Of a stretch of 7,927 nt of DNA, positions 1 to 7,907 are shown piece by piece. The notes under the pieces are model-generated. The model was not told the origin of the DNA and ran no database searches. It was given only the letters and a program-made list of their open reading frames with translations. The stretch covers positions 1 through 7,927 of the forward strand of contig DQAA01000355.1 of assembly GCA_003523465.1 (NCBI GenBank). Reading direction: 5' to 3'. A program made the translations under genes and the position numbers. Numbering within the stretch: the stretch's first letter is position 1; every line of letters starts with the position of its first letter. This stretch comes from Pseudomonas sp. (GTDB lineage: Bacteria > Pseudomonadota > Gammaproteobacteria > Pseudomonadales > Pseudomonadaceae).

Positions 1-53
1 AACACGGCATGGAACATGCCTTGTTTGCTGCCGAAATATGCGTAGATACGTTG
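1..53 (-). pseudogene. TetR/AcrR-family regulator fragment (helix-turn-helix end), running off the left edge
   Basis: Read on the - strand from about base 53 down to base 3, the frame gives QRIYAYFGSKQGMFHAV. This is the hallmark end of the TetR N-terminal DNA-binding domain: the recognition helix ending in IYAYF, then FGSK and a short helix beginning the ligand-binding core. Upstream of QRI the frame stays open but the match is lost, and the residues read GLAAGGT where about five residues of recognition helix should follow AG. The TetR part therefore begins near 48-54. The rest of the core domain would lie left of base 1, and the first 35-40 residues of the regulator are missing. The + strand TAG at 43-45 that closes the terA frame lies inside this fragment. 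The motif is too specific to be chance in my judgement, but only about 17 residues are visible. Confidence 0.6.
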
Positions 54-54
54 C

Positions 55-711
55 GTCCCGCCTCCCGCCGCCAAGCCGAGCATCAGCCTGAGCAAGGTCA
101 CCCTCGACAAGACCCGCTCCAGCATCAACCTCGAAAAGACTGCCGCCGGCTTCGGCGAGATCCGCGTCAACCTCAACTGGAACCAGAACAACAGCGACGG
201 CGGCAGTGGCGGTGGCGGATTGTTCGGCGGCCTGCTGGGCAAGCGCAGCACCGCCATCGACCTCGACCTGGGCTGCCTGTACGAGTTGCAGGATGGCCAC
301 AAGGGCGTGGTCCAGGCGCTGGGCAGGAGCTTCGGTCGCCTGGGCGGCGAGCCCTATATCGAACTGATGGGTGACGACCGCACCGGCGCGGTCGCCGGTG
401 GTGAGTGGCTGCATATCAACGGGCAGAAATGGAGCGCGATCAAACGCATCCTGATCTTCGCCTACATCTACGAGGGCGCGCCGAACTGGAAGGCCACCGA
501 CGGCGTGGTGACCATTCATGTCCCCGGCCAGCCGGACATCGAAGTGCGCATGAACGAGGAGGGCGGTCGTTACGGCATGTGCGCGATCGCGCTGCTGGAG
601 AACGTCGACGGCGCAGCGAAGGTGTCCCGCCGGGTCGATTTCCATCAAGGCCACCAGAAACTCGACGGTGCCTACAACTGGGGCATGCGCTGGACGTCCG
701 GCTCCAAGTGA
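55..711 (+). CDS. terA: TerA-like tellurium resistance protein, 5'-truncated (C-terminal TerD-like domain)
   Basis: TerA is a TerD-superfamily member of the tellurite and stress-resistance module, thought to act at the inner membrane face with TerB, TerC and TerD. The frame is open from 46 to the TGA at 709-711 and leaves about 218 residues, against roughly 385 in full-length TerA. The visible part starts in a Pro/Ala linker (PPPAAKPS) and runs through KPSISLSKVTLDKT at about 73-114. It then shows a Gly-rich linker (193-219), IDLDLGCLYEL (256-288) and GDDRTG (370-387), the counterpart of the calcium-binding acidic loop. The end carries CAIALLEN, GHQKLDGAYNWGMRW. The first TerD-like domain and the native start are gone, replaced by TetR-fragment DNA before about 55. 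TTG at 220 is the first start-like codon but would cut into the domain, so it is not a natural start. As it stands this is a gene remnant, or a gene cut by an assembly artefact. terB follows 49 bases downstream. Confidence 0.8.
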   Translation, partial: VPPPAAKPSISLSKVTLDKTRSSINLEKTAAGFGEIRVNLNWNQNNSDGGSGGGGLFGGLLGKRSTAIDLDLGCLYELQDGHKGVVQALGRSFGRLGGEPYIELMGDDRTGAVAGGEWLHINGQKWSAIKRILIFAYIYEGAPNWKATDGVVTIHVPGQPDIEVRMNEEGGRYGMCAIALLENVDGAAKVSRRVDFHQGHQKLDGAYNWGMRWTSGSK

Positions 712-721
712 CCGTTACCGG

Positions 722-741
722 ACGGGGCACGGGAGCCCCGT
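722..741 (+). other. Intergenic hairpin between terA and terB
   Basis: ACGGGGC (722-728) pairs perfectly with GCCCCGT (735-741) around the six-base loop ACGGGA. Only two T residues follow, so it is a poor intrinsic terminator. It ends five bases before the GGAGG ribosome site of terB at 746-750. It could be an mRNA-processing or stability element within the operon, or could modestly tune terB translation. The structure is plain in the sequence; the role is inference. Confidence 0.45.
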
Positions 742-760
742 TCATGGAGGAAAAAAACCA

Positions 761-1210
761 ATGCTCGAATGGCTCAAGACCAATGCGGCCAAGGCCCGCG
801 AAACCCTGTCCGGGGAAGTCGCCAGGTACCGCAACCGCACGTTCATGGAGGCGATCGCCCACGGCTGCGCACTGATGTCCGCCGCCGATGGCGAAATCAA
901 GCCGCAAGAGAAGATGAAGATGACCGGCTTCATCAACAGCTCCGCCGAACTCAAGGTGTTCGACCTCAACGAGGTGATCAAGGTGTTCAGCGATGCCTGC
1001 GGGAAGTTCGACTTCGACTACCAGATCGGCCAGGCCGAAGCCCTCAAGGCCATCAGCAAGATCAAGGGCAAGGATGGCGAAGCGCGCCTGCTGGTGCGGG
1101 TGGTGTGCGCGGTCGGTACCTGCGATGGCGACTTCGATGCGAAGGAGAAGGCGGTCGGTCGCCTGATCTGTCTCGAGCTGGGGCTGAACCCGGCTGATTT
1201 TGAACTTTAA
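761..1210 (+). CDS. terB: Tellurite resistance protein TerB
   Basis: This is a 149-residue TerB-family protein: small, acidic, all-helical and cytoplasmic, usually membrane-associated through TerC, with metal-binding acidic residues in characterised members. The length matches the family (about 150). The start at 761 has GGAGG at 746-750 with a 10-base A-rich spacer; an ATG at 744 is in another frame. Two acidic segments stand out as pseudo-repeats: SAADGEIKPQEKMKM (residues 40-54) and GTCDGDFDAKEKAV (119-132). Both contain DG, five residues, then EK, which fits the internal symmetry of the TerB fold. The N-terminus MLEWLKTNAAKARETL resembles other proteobacterial TerB proteins. No signal peptide or membrane segment is seen. 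It lies 49 bases after terA, and the terC start region begins within a few bases of its TAA, so translation is probably coupled. Confidence 0.93.
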   Translation: MLEWLKTNAAKARETLSGEVARYRNRTFMEAIAHGCALMSAADGEIKPQEKMKMTGFINSSAELKVFDLNEVIKVFSDACGKFDFDYQIGQAEALKAISKIKGKDGEARLLVRVVCAVGTCDGDFDAKEKAVGRLICLELGLNPADFEL

Positions 1211-1213
1211 GGA
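1208..1213 (+). promoter_or_regulatory. Ribosome binding site that decides the terC start
   Basis: TAAGGA overlaps the terB stop codon. It abuts the ATG at 1214 with no spacer, which is too close for initiation, but is nine bases before an in-frame TTG at 1223. The TTG is therefore the more likely terC start. Confidence 0.55.
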
Positions 1214-1222
1214 ATGCGAACC

Positions 1223-2254
1223 TTGGAAACGACCCTAGGCTTTCCCCCGCTGACCATGGCGGTCTTCGTCGGCCTGGCGCTCGCCGCCCTGCTGCTGGAC
1301 ATGGTCACCCACCGCGATGACAAGCCCATCACCCTGACCCGCGCGGCCGTCTGGTCGGTGTTCTGGGTAGCTATCTCCCTGGCCTTCGCCGGCTTCCTCT
1401 ACATCCAGCACGGTGCTGAAGTGGCCAGCCTGTTCGTGACTGGCTATGCCCTGGAAAAAGTCCTTTCCGTCGACAACCTGTTCGTCTTCATGGCGATCTT
1501 CGCCTGGTTCAAGGTGCCGGATGGCCTGCGCCACCGCATCCTGTACTGGGGCATCATCGGTGCCATCGTGTTCCGCGGCGTGTTCGTCGTCATCGGTACC
1601 GGCCTGCTGGCATTCGGCCCCTGGGTCGAGATCGTCTTTGCCCTGATCGTGGCCTGGACCGCCGTCATGATGCTCAGGAGCGGTGGCGACGATGACGAGG
1701 AGGAAGACTACTCCAGGCACATCGCCTATCGCTTCGCCAGCAAGCTGTTCCCGGTCTGGCCCAAGCTGCACGGACACAGCTTCTTCGTCAGGCGCAAGGT
1801 CCTCGAGGTGGAAATCCAGAAGCCCGAGCACCAGGGCATGACCCTGGCGGCCAAGGGCGGGCTGTTCGCCACGCCGCTGTTCCTCTGCCTGGTGGTGGTG
1901 GAAGTGTCCGACGTGCTGTTCGCCTTCGACTCGGTTCCGGCGGTGATCGCCGTCAGCCGTGAACCGCTGATCGTCTACTCCGCCATGCTGTTCGCCATCC
2001 TCGGCCTGCGCACTCTGTATTTCGTCCTCGAAGCGCTGAAGCGCTACCTGGTCCACCTCGAAAAGGCCGTGGTCGCCCTGTTGTTCTTCATCGCCGCCAA
2101 GCTCGGCCTGAACGCCACCGACCACCTCTTCCACCACGGCATCAGCATCGACCCGAACACCAGCCTGCTGGTGGTTCTGGTGGTGTTGACCGTCGGCATC
2201 CTCGCCAGCGTGATCTTCCCGGAAAAGGAAGAACCGCAGGCCGGCAATCAGTAG
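1223..2254 (+). CDS. terC: TerC family integral membrane protein
   Basis: TerC-family polytopic inner-membrane protein, the membrane hub of the ter module. Relatives are implicated in Mn2+ efflux and metal homeostasis. From the TTG start it has 343 residues; the upstream ATG at 1214 would add MRT, but the Shine-Dalgarno touches it. The signature ALEKVLSVDNLFVF (residues 76-89) and its second-half counterpart EVSDVLFAFDSVPAV (227-241) are both intact, with the acidic residues E78, D84, E227, D230 and D236 expected to coordinate metal within the membrane. About seven to nine hydrophobic segments are visible, for example residues 10-27, 42-62, 105-129, 136-151, 213-233, 251-269, 281-297 and 313-332. 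A very acidic cytoplasmic-type loop DDDEEED lies at 156-162, followed by a soluble stretch to about 205. terB ends 12 bases before this start and terD starts 21 bases after the stop. Confidence 0.92.
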   Translation: METTLGFPPLTMAVFVGLALAALLLDMVTHRDDKPITLTRAAVWSVFWVAISLAFAGFLYIQHGAEVASLFVTGYALEKVLSVDNLFVFMAIFAWFKVPDGLRHRILYWGIIGAIVFRGVFVVIGTGLLAFGPWVEIVFALIVAWTAVMMLRSGGDDDEEEDYSRHIAYRFASKLFPVWPKLHGHSFFVRRKVLEVEIQKPEHQGMTLAAKGGLFATPLFLCLVVVEVSDVLFAFDSVPAVIAVSREPLIVYSAMLFAILGLRTLYFVLEALKRYLVHLEKAVVALLFFIAAKLGLNATDHLFHHGISIDPNTSLLVVLVVLTVGILASVIFPEKEEPQAGNQ

Positions 2255-2275
2255 CAATCACAAGGAGTTGTTCCC

Positions 2276-2851
2276 ATGGCACTGACCCTTCAAAAAGGCG
2301 GCAACCTGTCCCTGTCCAAAGCCGATCCGAGCCTGACCCGGATCCTCGTCGGCCTGGGCTGGGACCCTCGGGCTACCGCAGGCGCGGAGTTCGACCTGGA
2401 CGCCAGCGCATTTCTCCTGGGCGCCAGCGGCAAGGTCCGCGGCGAGGCCGACTTCATCTTCTACAACCAGTTGCGCAGCACCGAGGGTTCCGTCGAGCAC
2501 ACCGGCGACAACCGTACCGGTGCTGGCGCCGGTGACGATGAAGTGATCAAGGTCGACCTGAGTCGCGTTCCGGCCGATGTCGACAAGATCGCCTTCACCG
2601 TCACCATCCACGACGCCGACACCCGTCGCCAGAACTTCGGTCAGGTCGGCAACGCCTTCATCCGCATCGTCAACGAAGACAGCGGCACCGAGGTGGTCCG
2701 CTATGACCTGGCGGAAGACGCCTCCACCGAGACCGCGATGATTTTCGCCGAGCTGTATCGCAACAACGGCGAGTGGAAATTCCGCGCTGTCGGCCAGGGT
2801 TACGCCGGTGGCTTGCGCGCCCTGGCCAATGGCTATGGCATGAATTTCTGA
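2276..2851 (+). CDS. terD: Tellurium resistance protein TerD (TerD domain)
   Basis: This 191-residue single-domain TerD protein is cytoplasmic. Family members bind two Ca2+ ions in a beta-sandwich and are linked to tellurite, phage and oxidative stress tolerance. The domain fills the whole protein: [15 protein letters not shown] at the start, GLGWDPR (26-32), FDLDAS (39-44), FIFYNQ (60-65), the acidic loop [13 protein letters not shown] (77-89), VTIHDAD (109-115), and [16 protein letters not shown] toward the end (147-162). All acidic residues expected for the Ca2+ sites appear present. The start is supported by AAGGAG at 2262-2267 with an 8-base spacer. It aligns without gaps with the next gene over nearly the full length, so the two are tandem paralogues. 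It is a member of the terA-E operon. The terD versus terE naming rests on order and similarity; either paralogue label could be swapped. Confidence 0.92.
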   Translation: MALTLQKGGNLSLSKADPSLTRILVGLGWDPRATAGAEFDLDASAFLLGASGKVRGEADFIFYNQLRSTEGSVEHTGDNRTGAGAGDDEVIKVDLSRVPADVDKIAFTVTIHDADTRRQNFGQVGNAFIRIVNEDSGTEVVRYDLAEDASTETAMIFAELYRNNGEWKFRAVGQGYAGGLRALANGYGMNF

Positions 2852-2882
2852 CCCTCTCCCCACCTGAACAAGGAAAAGCACC

Positions 2883-3461
2883 ATGGCTGTAAGTCTGTCC
2901 AAGGGCGGTAACGTCTCCCTCTCCAAAGAAGCCCCCGGCCTGAGCGAAATCATCGTCGGCCTGGGCTGGGACCCGCGGGTGACCGACGGCACCGAGTTCG
3001 ACCTCGATGCCTCGGTGTTCATCACCGGTGAAAGCGGCAAGGTACTCACCGATGCCAGCTTCATTTTCTACAACAACAAGACCTCCGCCGACGGCTCCGT
3101 CGAGCACCAGGGCGACAACCGTTCCGGTCAGGGCGAGGGCGACGACGAGCAGGTCAGCGTCAAGCTGACCGGCCTGGCGGCTGAAGTGAAGAAGCTGGTA
3201 TTCGCCGTCACCATCCATGACGCCGCAGCCCGCCAGCAGTCCTTCGGCCAGGTAAGCAACGCCTACATCCGCGTCGTGAACAAAGCGGATGGCAAGGAAA
3301 TCGCACGCTACGACCTGTCCGAAGATGCCTCCACCGAGACCGCGATGATCTTCGGCGAACTGTATCGTCACAACGACGAATTCAAGTTCAAGGCAATCGG
3401 CCAGGGCTTCGCAGGCGGCTTGAAGCCGCTGGCTGAAGCCCACGGCGTCAGCATAGGCTAA
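2883..3461 (+). CDS. terE: Tellurium resistance protein TerE-like (TerD domain)
   Basis: This 192-residue TerD-domain protein is the paralogue of the preceding gene and the last of the operon. It has the same layout: [22 protein letters not shown] (26-32), FDLDAS (39-44), FIFYNN (60-65), [13 protein letters not shown] (77-89), VTIHDA (109-114) and [17 protein letters not shown] (147-163), ending [17 protein letters not shown]. The Ca2+-binding acidic loops are conserved. The start has AAGGAA at 2870-2875 with a 7-base spacer, in the 31-base gap after terD. An intrinsic terminator begins 19 bases after the stop, so this gene closes the transcript. No terF, terZ or terW follows; any such genes would have to be left of the window or elsewhere. 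It is expected to be cytoplasmic and to work with TerB and TerC at the membrane. Confidence 0.92.
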   Translation: MAVSLSKGGNVSLSKEAPGLSEIIVGLGWDPRVTDGTEFDLDASVFITGESGKVLTDASFIFYNNKTSADGSVEHQGDNRSGQGEGDDEQVSVKLTGLAAEVKKLVFAVTIHDAAARQQSFGQVSNAYIRVVNKADGKEIARYDLSEDASTETAMIFGELYRHNDEFKFKAIGQGFAGGLKPLAEAHGVSIG

Positions 3462-3480
3462 GTCGCACCCAAGCCAGCAT

Positions 3481-3510
3481 AAAGCCCCGGTTCGTCCGGG
3501 GCTTTTTCTT
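3481..3510 (+). terminator. Intrinsic terminator of the ter operon
   Basis: AAAGCCCCGG (3481-3490) pairs perfectly with CCGGGGCTTT (3496-3505) around the loop TTCGT. The U-rich tail TTTTTCTT runs to 3510. It is a strong rho-independent terminator 19 bases after the terE stop, and separates the ter operon from katG. Confidence 0.93.
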
Positions 3511-5904
<2,394 letters not shown>

Positions 5905-5925
5905 GGTGATGTTGCGACGTAAATG

Positions 5926-5962
5926 AAGGCCCGGTGGAGTTCTGCTCCACCGGGCCTTTTTT
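5926..5962 (+). terminator. Intrinsic terminator of katG
   Basis: A perfect 14-bp stem pairs AAGGCCCGGTGGAG (5926-5939) with CTCCACCGGGCCTT (5945-5958) around the loop TTCTG. A run of six T residues covers 5957-5962. It lies 21 bases after the katG stop and is a very strong rho-independent terminator. Confidence 0.95.
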
Positions 5963-5978
5963 CGTCCTGGGTTCCCGC

Positions 5979-5984
5979 TACAAT
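5979..5984 (+). promoter_or_regulatory. Candidate -10 box for the methyltransferase gene
   Basis: TACAAT in the context CGCTACAATGCCGCC is one base from the sigma-70 -10 consensus. It lies 36 bases before the gene start and 17 bases past the katG terminator T-run. No good -35 is seen at the right spacing, since the T-run itself occupies it, so this is tentative. Confidence 0.4.
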
Positions 5985-6020
5985 GCCGCCCCCTCGACCC
6001 CTTTGAATTCCCAGGTGCCC

Positions 6021-6764
6021 ATGTCCGGCAATGCTCTCTACACCGACTTGTCGGGCTACTACGACCTGATGTGCGCCGAGATCGACTACCGCGCGCAAAG
6101 CCACTGCGTGCAGCGTTTGCAGCAGTTGTTCGGCAATGGTGGCAAGCGTCATCTCGACCTGGCGTGTGGCACCGGCCCCCATGTTCGTCACTTCATCGAC
6201 GCCGGGTATCGCAGTGCCGGCCTGGACATCAACCAGCCGATGCTCGACAAGGCTGCGTTGCGTTGCCCTGAAGCGCAGTTCTCCCTGGGGGACATGTGCG
6301 GATTCAGCGTCGCCGAGCCGCTGGACCTGATCACTTGTTTCCTCTACTCGGTGCATTACAGCGGCGGCATCGAACGGCTCAGGGCCTGTATCGCCAGCGT
6401 GCATGCTGCGCTGGAGGAGGGCGGGGTGTTCTGCTTCAACAGCGTGGATCGGCGGCGCATCGACAATGCCTCGTTCGTCTCCCACAGCGCCATGCAGGAT
6501 GATGCCCGGTTCACCTTCCGCTCCGCCTGGAATTACCCGGGGCAGGGCGAGCGGCAGGCGTTGTGCCTCAACATTGAGCGCACCGTGGCGGGAGAGACCC
6601 AGGTCTGGCATGACGAGCACCCAATGGTGGCGGTCAGTTTCGATGAACTGCAGGCGCTGCTGGAACCGTATTTCGAGGTGCATGTGCTGGAGCATGACTA
6701 CGAGAAGCTGGTGCCGTGGGATGGGGTTTCGGGGAATGGCCTTTTCGCCTGCGTAAAGCGCTGA
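6021..6764 (+). CDS. Class I SAM-dependent methyltransferase, substrate unknown
   Basis: This 247-residue Rossmann-fold methyltransferase is cytoplasmic. Motif I is HLDLACGTGP (residues 44-53), binding S-adenosylmethionine. The acidic residue after strand 2 is D69 in GLDINQPML, motif II-like D91 is in LGDM, and strand 4 is DLITCFLYSVHY (102-113). EEGGVFCFNSVD (132-143) gives the post-motif strand. The remaining ~100 residues form a beta-rich C-terminal part with WHDEHPMVAVSFDELQALL, typical of small-molecule methyltransferases of the Methyltransf_25/11 type. The frame is open upstream to a GTG at 5934, but that lies inside the katG terminator stem, so ATG 6021 (MSGNALYTDLSGYYDLM) is preferred; its ribosome site is weak (CAGG at 6012-6015). 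It is probably transcribed from its own promoter. I cannot name the substrate, and no neighbour defines a pathway. Confidence 0.85.
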   Translation: MSGNALYTDLSGYYDLMCAEIDYRAQSHCVQRLQQLFGNGGKRHLDLACGTGPHVRHFIDAGYRSAGLDINQPMLDKAALRCPEAQFSLGDMCGFSVAEPLDLITCFLYSVHYSGGIERLRACIASVHAALEEGGVFCFNSVDRRRIDNASFVSHSAMQDDARFTFRSAWNYPGQGERQALCLNIERTVAGETQVWHDEHPMVAVSFDELQALLEPYFEVHVLEHDYEKLVPWDGVSGNGLFACVKR

Positions 6765-6890
6765 AATCAGCACTACGACACGATCCGGTCAAAAACCACG
6801 GCTGCCCGGTATCGTGCCGTGGCATGCTCGACCCTGCCGCGCAACGCGGAATAGACCGGTCATTCGATTCACCTTCAAAAGGAACTGAAG
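6765..6890 (+). other. Intergenic region with nested inverted repeats before the SPFH gene
   Basis: No gene is seen. CACGATCCGG (6779-6788) can pair with CCGG-T-ATCGTG (6806-6816), with a single bulged T. CCACGGC (6796-6802), in the loop of that helix, can pair with GCCGTGG (6816-6822). A third small hairpin, CCGCG-CAA-CGCGG (6837-6849), and the palindrome GACCGGTC (6854-6861) follow. None has a + strand T-run, so no + strand intrinsic terminator is evident after the methyltransferase. On the - strand the CCACGGC hairpin is followed by five T residues (6795-6791). I could not place a confident promoter. Confidence 0.5.
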
Positions 6891-7757
6891 ATGCAAAACC
6901 CCAACCGCCGCTGGATTGCCACCAGTGCCTCCGTAGTACTGGGCCTGGCCTTGCTCACTGCAATCCTCGGCAGTTTCTACACCGTGGACGAAAAGGAGCG
7001 CGGGGTGGTCCTGCGCAATGGCGCCTTCATCGAAGTGGCAGAGCCGGGCCTGCATTGGAAAATCCCGTTCATCGACACGGTGAAGGAGATCTCCATCCAG
7101 AACCAGGCGTCCAAATGGGAAGGGCTCCAGGCCTACAGCCGGGACCAGCAGGCCGCGCAACTGGTGGTGTCCGTCTCCTGGCATGTCACCCCTGGCGAGG
7201 TTGCCGATGTCTACAAGGGCTACAGCGACCTCGACGGTTTGCTGTCCCGCGCCATTGCCCGGCAGGTGCCGACCCAGGTGGAAAACGTGTTTGGCCAGTA
7301 CACGGCGGTCAATGCGGTGCAGAAGCGCGGTGAGCTGGTGGCGGCGATGTCCCAGGCGATCAAGGCGAGTGTCACCGGCCCGGTGGTGATCGACAGCGTC
7401 CAGGTGGAGAACATCGATTTCAGCGATGCTTATGAAAAGTCCATCGAAGAGCGCATGAAGGCCGAGGTCGCGGTGAAAACCCGCGAGCAGCAACTGGAGA
7501 CCGAGAAGATCCAGGCCCAGATCAGCGTCACCCAGGCCCAGGCCCAGGCGGATGCCGCGCTGGCGCAGGCCAAGGCCGAAGCCCAGGCAATCGAACTGCG
7601 CGGCAACGCCGAAGCGGCGGCGATCGAAGTACGGGCGAAAGCGCTGGCCAGCAACCAGAACCTCGTCGAACTGACCAAGGCCGAACGCTGGGACGGCAAG
7701 CTGCCGACCACGGTACTGCCGGGTGGGACCATGCCGTTCATTGATGCCAGGAAGTGA
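6891..7757 (+). CDS. SPFH/prohibitin-family membrane-anchored protein
   Basis: This 288-residue SPFH-domain protein (stomatin, prohibitin, flotillin, HflK/C superfamily) is expected to sit in the inner membrane and assemble into large oligomeric rings that organise membrane microdomains or proteases. A single hydrophobic anchor covers about residues 8-30 (WIATSASVVLGLALLTAILGS). The SPFH domain follows from about 31 to 185: YTVDEKERGVVLRNG, PGLHWKIPFIDTV, VSVSWHVTPGEVADVY, and VDSV-type strand 3 VVIDSVQVENIDFSDAYEKSIEER. Residues 186-255 are a charged then Ala/Gln/Glu-rich coiled coil (ISVTQAQAQADAALAQAKAE). The tail WDGKLPTTVLPGGTMPFI matches prohibitin-like bacterial proteins in which the tail is hydrophobic. 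AAGGA at 6879-6883 with a 7-base spacer supports the start. It has no HflK partner, membrane-protease or NfeD gene adjacent in the window, so it is not clearly HflC; prohibitin-like is the better label. Confidence 0.88.
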   Translation: MQNPNRRWIATSASVVLGLALLTAILGSFYTVDEKERGVVLRNGAFIEVAEPGLHWKIPFIDTVKEISIQNQASKWEGLQAYSRDQQAAQLVVSVSWHVTPGEVADVYKGYSDLDGLLSRAIARQVPTQVENVFGQYTAVNAVQKRGELVAAMSQAIKASVTGPVVIDSVQVENIDFSDAYEKSIEERMKAEVAVKTREQQLETEKIQAQISVTQAQAQADAALAQAKAEAQAIELRGNAEAAAIEVRAKALASNQNLVELTKAERWDGKLPTTVLPGGTMPFIDARK

Positions 7758-7786
7758 GCCTGTAGATCTGAGTCGAGGCTGATGGC

Positions 7787-7864
7787 CTCATCGCCGGCAA
7801 CGCCGGCTCCCACAAGTTCTGCGGCGCACGCGATCCCTGTGGGAGCTGGCTTGCCAGCGATGAG
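7787..7864. repeat. Inverted pair of REP elements (REPIN)
   Basis: Two REP palindromes face each other. The left unit spans 7787-7814: CTCATCG, then the CCGGC-AAC-GCCGG stem, then CTCCCACA. The right unit spans 7838-7864 and is its inverted counterpart: TGTGGGAG, then the CTGGC-TT-GCCAG stem, then CGATGAG. The outer CTCATCGC and inner GCTCCCACA blocks match exactly, while the stems differ by compensated changes (CGGC/GCCG against TGGC/GCCA). A 23-base spacer separates them. This is the mobile-like REP doublet common between genes of fluorescens-group Pseudomonas, dispersed by RAYT transposases. It begins 29 bases after the SPFH stop. Confidence 0.8.
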
Positions 7865-7907
7865 CATGGGTATCTACACATCTTTGCGCTGGCACGACGC
7901 GGTTGGG

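Noticed and set aside
6..20. Perfect inverted repeat GGCATG-GAA-CATGCC as an operator or transposon end
   Set aside because: It lies within the TetR coding fragment (residues GMFHA), where the pattern arises from codons. No target duplication or transposase is visible.
1235..2257. 340-codon open frame on the - strand opposite terC
   Set aside because: The His/Gln/Asp-rich composition is the mirror of hydrophobic TerC codons, with no family match or ribosome site.
5934..6020. GTG 5934 as the methyltransferase start
   Set aside because: It lies inside the katG terminator stem, and the 29 extra residues do not look like the family. ATG 6021 begins the conserved YTDLSGYYDLM region.
6815..6840. 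Sigma-54 promoter (TGGCATG...) ahead of the SPFH gene
   Set aside because: The GG and GC elements are not ten bases apart; the nearest GC is about three bases too far.
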